Of a stretch of DNA of 49,376 nucleotides, positions 18,123-24,387 are shown one piece after another; within the stretch, counting starts at the first letter, position 1, and each line of letters begins with the position of its first letter. Source of the stretch: Actinomycetes bacterium (GTDB taxonomy: Bacteria; Actinomycetota; Actinomycetes; Mycobacteriales; Mycobacteriaceae); assembly GCA_023404955.1 (NCBI GenBank), contig JAEXZY010000124.1, forward strand, positions 1 to 49,376. Reading direction: 5' to 3'. The notes below the pieces were generated by a model. That model was not told the DNA's origin, searched no databases, and was given only the letters and a program-made list of their open reading frames with translations. The position numbers were made by a program, and so were the translations under genes.

Positions 18123-19325
18123 GTGGAATCCGTCGTCGCGACCGAGGAGCCCGACGAGTTACCGCTTCCGATGCCCGATGTGCCCGGTGCAGACGCCACG
18201 GCACGCGGCCTACCCCGCAGGGTCGATCTGACCCTGCGTCAGCGGCTGATCGTCGACTCCTCCGCGATCGCCGACCTGGCCCTGCGGACATCGATCGCGT
18301 CGCTGCTCAGCGTCACCATGACGCCGTCGGTGGTCGGGGCGCTGCGGCCCTCGCGTTCGGCGTCCGAGCAGGAGCAGCTGGAGTTCTACGCCGGGCTGGC
18401 GGCGATGAAGGATCCGTCCGTCGCGTTCCCAGCCCCGGAGTCACCGCCGCGGGTGTCGTCGCGGCCGGCCAACCCGGTGGCCGAGTGGGTGGCGCACGGC
18501 AACGTGCGCAACATCCGGTTCGAAAGCAGCTTCACCGCGGTGAACCCTGCGCTGCGCAAGCAGTGCGCCGGCTTCGTCCGGAACAACGTGGTGCACGCTC
18601 AGCACTGGCGTCACGACGACGGCCCGCGGCCCACCCTGTGCCTCATCCACGGCTTCATGGGCTCGGCCTATTTGTTCAACGGACTGTTCTTCGCGCTTCC
18701 CTGGTTCTACCGGTCGGGGTACGACGTCATGCTGTACACGCTGCCCTTCCACGGTCGCCGTGCCGAGCAGTACTCACCGTTCAGCGGGCACGGCTACTTC
18801 GCACACGGATTCTCCGGCTTCTGCGAGGCGATGGCCCAGGCGGTCCACGACTTCCGTTCGGTGCTGGACTATCTCGAGTACACCGGCGTCGATCGCATCG
18901 CCCTGACCGGTATGTCGCTGGGCGGTTACACCTCGGCTCTGATCGCCAGCGTCGACGACCGGATCCAGGCCGTGATCCCGAACGTTCCGGTGGTGACACC
19001 CGACCGCACGGTCGACGAGTGGTTCCCGGCCAACAAGGTGGTGGCGCTGCGCAATTGGCTGTCCGGAGCGGACAGCGAGTTGGTCGACGCAGCGACGATG
19101 TACTCGTCTCCACTGAACTACCGTCCGCTGCCGGCCAAGGAGCGGCGACTGATCATCGCCGGCCTCGGCGACCGCCTCGCGCCACCGCAGCAGGCCGAGC
19201 TGCTGTGGAAACACTGGGACCGCTGCGATTTCCACTGGTTCCCCGGCAATCACGTGCTGCACGTCAGCCAGCCCGACTACCTGCGGCGGATGACGCGGTT
19301 CCTCGGCCCGGTCATGTTCGACTGA
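18123..19325 (+). CDS. alpha/beta hydrolase (Rv0293c-like)
   Basis: 400 aa, the same length as Rv0293c. The first 150 residues are a family-specific N-terminal region. The hydrolase fold follows: oxyanion strand TLCLIHGFMGSAY, nucleophile elbow GMSLGG (Ser) in ALTGMSLGGYTSALIAS, the acid near IIAGLGDRLAPP, and the catalytic His in FPGNHVLHVSQ. Substrate unknown; a lipid or ester is likely. The GTG start is backed by the -10 element at 18110. It ends 6 bases from the convergent MpaB-type gene, a junction where H37Rv carries ESX-3. Confidence 0.85.
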   Translation: MESVVATEEPDELPLPMPDVPGADATARGLPRRVDLTLRQRLIVDSSAIADLALRTSIASLLSVTMTPSVVGALRPSRSASEQEQLEFYAGLAAMKDPSVAFPAPESPPRVSSRPANPVAEWVAHGNVRNIRFESSFTAVNPALRKQCAGFVRNNVVHAQHWRHDDGPRPTLCLIHGFMGSAYLFNGLFFALPWFYRSGYDVMLYTLPFHGRRAEQYSPFSGHGYFAHGFSGFCEAMAQAVHDFRSVLDYLEYTGVDRIALTGMSLGGYTSALIASVDDRIQAVIPNVPVVTPDRTVDEWFPANKVVALRNWLSGADSELVDAATMYSSPLNYRPLPAKERRLIIAGLGDRLAPPQQAELLWKHWDRCDFHWFPGNHVLHVSQPDYLRRMTRFLGPVMFD

Positions 19326-19335
19326 GCCGCCTCAG
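19322..19335. terminator. short hairpin shared by two convergent stop codons
   Basis: CTGAGCCGCCTCAG pairs CTGAG with CTCAG around a 4-base loop. Both stop codons (19323-19325 on + and 19332-19334 on -) lie inside the stem. It is short for a terminator, so bidirectional termination is only suggested. Confidence 0.35.
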
Positions 19336-20186
19336 ACCAGCGGACGTCCGGTGCGGATGCGCCAGTCCACATCCTTGAGCAACACGTTGAATGGGAACTC
19401 TCGCACGACGCGGGGCGAACAGGTGTTGGCCACCCGCAGCACTCTGATGATTCGGTCGAACCGCTTCTGCTGCTTGGCATCCCAAACCAGCTGCATCTCG
19501 TCACGGAAACGTTGCGGTAGGAACCCGGTGGTGATCAGCAGCGCGGTCTGTTCGGCCAGGCGCTGCAGCGGCCCGGGCAACCGCACTCCCCGCACCCGGG
19601 ACACCGCGATCGGGTAGAGGTACTCACGGACGGTGTCGTCGATGTGCACCTTGTCCAGCGACTCCTGCCAGTAGCGCTCGAAGGCTGCGGGATCGGTCGG
19701 CCACATCTCCTCGGGCACCTGCAGCATGGTGCCCAGTTTGCGGCCCTGCTCGAAGAGTCTGGCCTCGGTGCCGGCGTCCATCTCGCCCACGAAGAGCCGG
19801 TACACGTCGACCACGCCCTTGTACAGGCAGGCACCCACCCACAGTTGCAGATCCTTGTCGAAGGCGTTGTACGTGACCGGGCTGTCGTCCAGCGAATACA
19901 CCTGCGCGTGAGCACGATTCACCGCGCGGCGGAACGCGTCTCTCTGGGCCTCGGTGCCGTTGGTGGACACGGCGAGATAGGTGAACGTGGTACGGGCCCG
20001 TTTGATCGGATGCAGGTCGACGCGGCCGCTGTCGACGCGGCTTTCGAGCACCCCATAGCCGACGCCGGGACGCGCCAACTGCATGATCACGTTGGCCGGG
20101 CCGGCCAGCAGCCCGAGTCCCAGCATCCCCTCGTCGGCCGTCACGCCTCCCGAGTGCCTGGTTCTCTCCGAGTCCTGCACCGCCAC
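19332..20186 (-). CDS. MpaB/rubber-oxygenase-type protein, DUF2236 (Rv0276-like)
   Basis: 284 aa member of the oxygenase MpaB family, which includes fungal MpaB and latex-clearing heme oxygenases. Family blocks are RVDLHPIKRARTTFTYLAVS, the helix with the conserved His in VNRAHAQVY, and FDKDLQLWVGACLYKGVVDVY. Mycobacteria carry several paralogues with no assigned substrate. The GTG start at 20186 has a GAGAGGAG ribosome site 6 bases upstream. It is divergent from a TetR regulator, as Rv0276 is from Rv0275c, so control by that regulator is likely. Confidence 0.83.
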   Translation of the reverse strand: MAVQDSERTRHSGGVTADEGMLGLGLLAGPANVIMQLARPGVGYGVLESRVDSGRVDLHPIKRARTTFTYLAVSTNGTEAQRDAFRRAVNRAHAQVYSLDDSPVTYNAFDKDLQLWVGACLYKGVVDVYRLFVGEMDAGTEARLFEQGRKLGTMLQVPEEMWPTDPAAFERYWQESLDKVHIDDTVREYLYPIAVSRVRGVRLPGPLQRLAEQTALLITTGFLPQRFRDEMQLVWDAKQQKRFDRIIRVLRVANTCSPRVVREFPFNVLLKDVDWRIRTGRPLV

Positions 20187-20273
20187 GAGTTGCTCCTCTC
20201 GCGCCGTCGCCCAAAGTTGCGAACGTGCGTTTCCTGATTGTGTTGCCGAGCCGGCCGGGTGTCAAGATGGGGT

Positions 20274-20900
20274 ATGGCCCAGGTCCGTCCGTATCGCGGT
20301 GTCGATGCGTCGCAGCGGATGGCTGGGCGGCGACGGCGCCTCCTCGAGGCGGGTCTCGATCTGCTCGGCGGTGCCCCTGTCCCCGCGGAGCTCACGGTGC
20401 GCGCCCTGTGCGCCCGCTCGGGCCTGGCGGCCCGGTACTTCTACGAGAGCTTCGCGGACAAGGACGCCTTCGTCGCAGCGCTCTTCGACCAGGTCGTCTC
20501 CGATATCGCTACGACAACCCAGGCGGCGATGGCCGCTGCGGCCCAGACCCAGCGGACCCGTGCTGCGATGGAGAACATCGTCTCGGTGGTGTCCGAGGAC
20601 GCCCGGGTCGGCCGCCTGCTGTTCAGCGCGCATCTGACCAACCCTGTCGTAGTGCGCAAGCGCGCCGAGTCCGGCGCGCTTTTCGCGCTCCTGTCCGGCC
20701 AGCACGCCCGGGAGGCCCTGCATCTGGAGGAGAACGAGAGGATCGCGGCCGCAGCCCATTTCGTGGTCGGCGGCGTTGCGCAGACGCTGAGCGCCTGGCT
20801 GTTCGGCGAGCTGCGGTTGCGCCCCGCTGAACTGGCCACACAGCTCGGGGCACTGATCGACCAGCTCGGCGATCCCCGCCTCTACAGCACCGACGGCTGA
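20274..20900 (+). CDS. TetR family regulator (Rv0275c-like)
   Basis: 208 aa repressor-type protein. The N-terminal helix-turn-helix spans about residues 18-65: RRRRLLEAGLDLLG, LTVRALCARSGLAARYFYESFADKDAFVAALF. The all-helical C-terminal domain is the ligand pocket. It is divergent from the MpaB-type oxygenase and is followed by a perfect 16-base palindrome before the bicupin gene, so it may control either side. The ATG at 20274 is preferred to a longer frame at 20238 that adds non-TetR-like residues. Confidence 0.85.
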   Translation: MAQVRPYRGVDASQRMAGRRRRLLEAGLDLLGGAPVPAELTVRALCARSGLAARYFYESFADKDAFVAALFDQVVSDIATTTQAAMAAAAQTQRTRAAMENIVSVVSEDARVGRLLFSAHLTNPVVVRKRAESGALFALLSGQHAREALHLEENERIAAAAHFVVGGVAQTLSAWLFGELRLRPAELATQLGALIDQLGDPRLYSTDG

Positions 20901-20903
20901 ACT

Positions 20904-20919
20904 TTCCGGTTAACCGGAA
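20904..20919. promoter_or_regulatory. perfect 16-base palindrome, candidate operator
   Basis: TTCCGGTTAACCGGAA is a perfect dyad with no loop, so it is a protein-binding site type rather than a hairpin. It starts 4 bases after the TetR stop codon and lies about 84 bases before the bicupin gene, which has an AGGAGGA ribosome site. A dimeric regulator, possibly the adjacent TetR protein, could bind it. Confidence 0.55.
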
Positions 20920-21002
20920 CGGTCGTGGCGGCCAGCGTCCATGACAGGGGCCCTCCCATCGATGAGAGTGGGTGTCGACGCACAACCACGCAGGAGGACA
21001 CC

Positions 21003-22043
21003 ATGACCGCCGTTACCGCACCGTTCACGACATCACTGCACGACGGGGAGATCGTCGAGGAGAACGACTTCGGGTCGATGCGACGAGTCACCGCCGACAA
21101 CCTGCCGACGCTCAAGAATCTGTCGATCAAGCGGGTGGTGCTTGCGCCGGGCGCGATGCGGACTCCGCACTGGCACGCCAACGCCAACGAGCTCACCTAC
21201 TGCGTGGCGGGAACGGCGCTGGTGTCGGTCCTCGACGACCACAGCCGGTTCGCCAACTTCATCGTCACCGCCGGCCAGATGTTCCACATCGACTCCGGCG
21301 CACTGCATCACATCGAGAACATCGGCGACGACGCGGCGGAGTTCATCATCGCGTTCCGCAACGAGCGGCCCGAGGACTTCGGCCTCGGGGCGACGTTCGG
21401 CGCGTTCACCGATGCGGTGCTGGGCAACACCTACGACCTGCCCGCCGCGGACTTCGCGACGATCCGACGCAGCACCGTCGACCACAAGCTGGCCGGCCGC
21501 ACCGGCGATCCGGAGATCCCGGCCTCGGCCTACTTCAGCGATCCGCACACCTTCGACATCGAGGCCCAGGCACCCGGTCTGAACTACGCGAGCGGCAACG
21601 CACGCTTCGCCCGCGATCAGTTCTGGCCCGCCCTCAAGGACATCTCGATGTACAGCCTGCGCGTCACCGAAGACGGTATGCGCGAACCGCATTGGCACCC
21701 GGTGACCGCGGAGATGGGATACGTGCGGCACGGGACGGCCCGCATGACGATGATGACCCCGGACGGAACGCTCAACACGTGGACCATGAACGCCGGCGAC
21801 ATGTACTTCATCCCTCGGGCCTACCCGCACCACATCGAGAACATCGGCTCGGATCCGTGGCACTTCCTGATCTTCTTCGATCAGCCCTTCCCCGCCGACA
21901 TCGGCTACAAGGCGTCGGCCAGCGCGTACAGCCGTGCGGTGCTGGCGGCCACGTTCGGAACCCACATCGACGACCTGCCGGCGTTCCCGTTCACCCCCGC
22001 CGACCCGCTGATCGTCAGCCGGGTGAATCCCGTCGACGCCTGA
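21003..22043 (+). CDS. bicupin protein (oxalate decarboxylase-like)
   Basis: 346 aa with two cupin barrels. Domain 1 metal ligands are His56, His58, Glu63 (PHWHANANE) and His102 or His103 (LHHIEN). Domain 2 repeats the pattern: His230, His232, Glu237 (PHWHPVTAE) and His276 or His277 (PHHIEN). This spacing is that of manganese oxalate decarboxylases and related bicupin enzymes. No signal peptide, so it is cytoplasmic. Both metal sites appear intact, which argues for an enzyme. The substrate is not proven. A very good AGGAGGA ribosome site precedes the ATG. Confidence 0.85.
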   Translation: MTAVTAPFTTSLHDGEIVEENDFGSMRRVTADNLPTLKNLSIKRVVLAPGAMRTPHWHANANELTYCVAGTALVSVLDDHSRFANFIVTAGQMFHIDSGALHHIENIGDDAAEFIIAFRNERPEDFGLGATFGAFTDAVLGNTYDLPAADFATIRRSTVDHKLAGRTGDPEIPASAYFSDPHTFDIEAQAPGLNYASGNARFARDQFWPALKDISMYSLRVTEDGMREPHWHPVTAEMGYVRHGTARMTMMTPDGTLNTWTMNAGDMYFIPRAYPHHIENIGSDPWHFLIFFDQPFPADIGYKASASAYSRAVLAATFGTHIDDLPAFPFTPADPLIVSRVNPVDA

Positions 22044-22047
22044 GGGC

Positions 22048-22518
22048 TCACCGCGCCGGCGTGATCACGTGGTTGCGCACGTGCTCGAACACGACCTCGC
22101 TGCGGACGCCGGCAACCTCCCGGCGTCCGGTCAGCGAGTCGAGCACGAAGTCACGCAGCGCCTCGGTCGAGGCGACGGCGACGTGGATGATCAGGTCCTC
22201 GGTGCCCGTCGTCACGAAAACCTGGAGTGTCTCGGGCAATTGCCGGACGAAATCGCGGAAGCCGTTCACGACCTGACGGGACTGCGGACGCAGCCGCACA
22301 GTGATCATCGCCTGCACCGGGCGGCCCAGCGCGGCGAAGTCGACGGTGTAGTGCGCCTCGCCCAGCACCCCGCGCTGACGCAGCGCGCGCACCCGCTCCA
22401 GCGTGGTGGACGGGGACAGTCCGATGTGCGCTGCCAGGTCACGATTGCTGCGCCGACCATCTGCCTGCAGGGCAGCCACAATTGCCGAATCCCATTCGTC
22501 CACGGATGGATTATGCAC
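22048..22518 (-). CDS. Lrp/AsnC family regulator
   Basis: 156 aa. The N-terminal helix-turn-helix is VDEWDSAIVAALQADGRRSNRDLAAHIGLSPSTTLERVRAL (about residues 6-46), followed by the RAM effector-binding domain (VQAMITVRLRP ... VFVTTGTEDLIIHVAV). Lrp/AsnC proteins sense amino acids or small metabolites. The GTG at 22518 is used; a second GTG at codon 6 is possible. It is divergent from the DUF2000-EthD-dehydrogenase genes across 65 bases, so it is their likely regulator. Confidence 0.87.
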   Translation of the reverse strand: MHNPSVDEWDSAIVAALQADGRRSNRDLAAHIGLSPSTTLERVRALRQRGVLGEAHYTVDFAALGRPVQAMITVRLRPQSRQVVNGFRDFVRQLPETLQVFVTTGTEDLIIHVAVASTEALRDFVLDSLTGRREVAGVRSEVVFEHVRNHVITPAR

Positions 22519-22569
22519 GCTTCATACGTACGACGTTCGGAAGAGTGTCTGCCCATGCTCAATAAGTAT

Positions 22570-22575
22570 TAAGTT
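22570..22575 (+). promoter_or_regulatory. -10 hexamer TAAGTT, leaderless promoter
   Basis: TAAGTT lies 8 bases before the ATG at 22584 inside an AT-rich patch (22561-22575) of the divergent intergenic region with the Lrp-type gene. Confidence 0.4.
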
Positions 22576-22583
22576 CAGGCACC

Positions 22584-23033
22584 ATGACCGAACTACTGGA
22601 AAGTGTTCAGGTGCCGGCCAGACCTCGGCACAACACCAAGATCGCAGTCGTCCTCCTCGATTCACTGCCGACCTGGCAGAAGCTCAATGTGACCGCGTTC
22701 CTTGCCAGCGGCGTCGCGGCGACCGCCGCGGAGTCGATCGGACAGACCTACCGCGACGCCGACGGGACCCAGTACTCGCCGATGTTCGGCGAACCGGTGA
22801 TGGTGTTCCAGGCGACGCAGGCCCGGTTGAACCGCGCCGCCGACAGGGCGATCGCACGCGGCGTGACACCGACGATCTTCTCTGAGGCGCTCTTCGCCAC
22901 TGGCGATGACGAGGCGAACCGCGCGCAGGTCTCGGCGAGGACCCGCGAACAACTCGACCTGGTCGGAATTGCGGTACGTGCGGAGCGCAAGGTGGTCGAC
23001 AAGATCGTCGACGGGCTCTCGTTGCATCGCTGA
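22584..23033 (+). CDS. DUF2000 family protein
   Basis: 149 aa. The start KIAVVLLDSLPTWQKLNVTAFLASGVA and the later GEPVMVFQATQARLNRAADRAIARGV are typical of DUF2000, a family related to peptidyl-tRNA hydrolase Pth2 in fold and lacking a proven role. No signal or membrane segment. It is the first gene of a probable three-gene unit divergent from an Lrp/AsnC regulator; DUF2000 genes often sit beside such regulators. Confidence 0.82.
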   Translation: MTELLESVQVPARPRHNTKIAVVLLDSLPTWQKLNVTAFLASGVAATAAESIGQTYRDADGTQYSPMFGEPVMVFQATQARLNRAADRAIARGVTPTIFSEALFATGDDEANRAQVSARTREQLDLVGIAVRAERKVVDKIVDGLSLHR

Positions 23034-23039
23034 ACCCCG

Positions 23040-23045
23040 TAGGCT
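23040..23045 (+). promoter_or_regulatory. -10 hexamer TAGGCT, possible internal leaderless promoter
   Basis: TAGGCT lies 6 bases before the ATG at 23052 in the 18-base gap after the DUF2000 gene. There is no ribosome site, so a second leaderless start within the unit is possible. Confidence 0.35.
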
Positions 23046-23051
23046 CAGCGA

Positions 23052-23372
23052 ATGCCCGAAACCAAGATCACCGTCATCTACGACAACCCGACCGATCCGG
23101 CGGAGTTCGAATCTGCCTATCCGGAACAGCAATTGGAGGCTGCCAAGCGCATTCCCGGCTGGGTTCGGATGGAGACCTCACGCGTGTGGCCGAAAGAGGA
23201 CGGCAGTCCGACACCGGCCTACCGCATGATCGACCTCTACTATCCCGACTACGACGCCGCGAGCGCCGCCGTCGCGACACCCGAGGCCGGCGCGTTCTTC
23301 CAGGCGATGGCGCAGGTTTCCACCGGCGGTGTCCGGGTGTTGTTCTCCGACATCGAGATCGCGCAGCACTGA
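23052..23372 (+). CDS. EthD-like small protein
   Basis: 106 aa dimeric alpha/beta-barrel (ferredoxin-like) protein of the EthD type. The block MPETKITVIYDNPTDPAEFESAYPEQQ is followed by the conserved ETSRVWPKEDGSPTPAYRMIDLYYPD and the C-terminal helix with FFQAMAQ. Members take part in degradation of ethers, aromatics or polyketides, mostly without a known reaction. It lies between DUF2000 and a 2-hydroxyacid dehydrogenase on the same strand. Confidence 0.82.
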   Translation: MPETKITVIYDNPTDPAEFESAYPEQQLEAAKRIPGWVRMETSRVWPKEDGSPTPAYRMIDLYYPDYDAASAAVATPEAGAFFQAMAQVSTGGVRVLFSDIEIAQH

Positions 23373-23383
23373 CGGAGATCGCC

Positions 23384-24340
23384 GTGCCGCCGATCAAGGT
23401 GCTGGCGCACTTCGTGCCGGGTCAGCGGGTCACGGCTTTCGTTGCCCCGCAGAGTGACTGGCTCGATGTCACGTTCTGCGCCGAGGATGACGACGCATCG
23501 TTCTATCGGCTCCTACCCGAGGCTGAGGTGCTCTGGCACGTGCTGCGACCGCTCTCGGCCCGCGATATCGAGCTGGGCAGTCAGCTGCGCCTGGTGCACA
23601 AGCTCGGCGCAGGCGTGAACACGATCGCCGTCGACACGGCCACCGAGCGCGGCATCGCGGTAGCCAACATGCCCGGCGCGAACGCCCCCTCGGTCGCCGA
23701 GGGCACGCTGCTATTGATGCTCGCGGCGCTGCGCCGGCTGCCCGAGCTCGACGCCGCCACCCGCGCGGGCAGGGGCTGGCCGCCGGACCCGGGCCTCGGC
23801 GACACCGTGCGCGACATCGGCGGCTGCACCGTCGGGCTGGTCGGCTACGGCAATGTCGCGAGCAGCGTGGAGCGCATCGTCACAGCGATGGGCGCACGGG
23901 TGGTGCACACCAGCACCCGCGACGACGGCACACCCGGCTGGCGCACGCTGGCCGATCTGCTGGCCGAGTGCGACATCGTCTCGCTGCACCTGCCCCTGAC
24001 CGATGCGACGCGAGGCCTGCTCGGCCGCGACGCGCTGGCGGCGATGAAGCCGGGCGCGGTGCTGGTCAACACGTCCCGCGGGCCGATCGTCGACGAATCC
24101 GCACTGGCCGACGCGCTGCGGTCCGGGCACCTGGCGGCCGCGGGACTCGATGTCTTCGGCGTCGAGCCGGTGCCGCCGGACAATCCGCTGCTGGCCCTGC
24201 CCAACGTCGTGCTGACCCCGCATGTCACCTGGTACACCGCGGACACGATGCGCCGCTACCTCGAGGTGGCCCTGGACAACTGTGAACGACTCCGTGACGG
24301 GAAGGACCTAGCCAACCTGGTGAACCAGGTCCCGGGGTAA
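23384..24340 (+). CDS. D-2-hydroxyacid dehydrogenase family protein
   Basis: 318 aa NAD(P)-dependent oxidoreductase. The catalytic Arg lies in VNTSRGPIVDESALADAL-type strand logic (the family Arg is after LHLPLTDATRG...), the nucleotide loop is GLVGYGNVASSVERI, and the C-terminal His is in LTPHVTWYTADTMRRY. Such enzymes reduce 2-keto acids or oxidise 2-hydroxy acids. The GTG at 23384 is 11 bases after the previous stop; a longer frame overlaps the EthD-like gene and is unlikely. It ends the cluster controlled by the Lrp-type regulator. Confidence 0.87.
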   Translation: MPPIKVLAHFVPGQRVTAFVAPQSDWLDVTFCAEDDDASFYRLLPEAEVLWHVLRPLSARDIELGSQLRLVHKLGAGVNTIAVDTATERGIAVANMPGANAPSVAEGTLLLMLAALRRLPELDAATRAGRGWPPDPGLGDTVRDIGGCTVGLVGYGNVASSVERIVTAMGARVVHTSTRDDGTPGWRTLADLLAECDIVSLHLPLTDATRGLLGRDALAAMKPGAVLVNTSRGPIVDESALADALRSGHLAAAGLDVFGVEPVPPDNPLLALPNVVLTPHVTWYTADTMRRYLEVALDNCERLRDGKDLANLVNQVPG

Positions 24341-24361
24341 CCTCGACCCAACCAACCGGTT
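24315..24361. repeat. two inverted repeats between the dehydrogenase and fadE6
   Basis: ACCTGGTGAACCAGGT (24315-24330) is a 7-base perfect inverted repeat with a 2-base centre, inside the last codons of the dehydrogenase. AACCGGTT (24354-24361) is an 8-base palindrome just before the fadE6 ribosome site at 24374. The first could be a small terminator, the second an operator. Both are weak calls. Confidence 0.3.
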
Positions 24362-24387
24362 AGCCAGCCCAATGGAGGGTTCTACCC

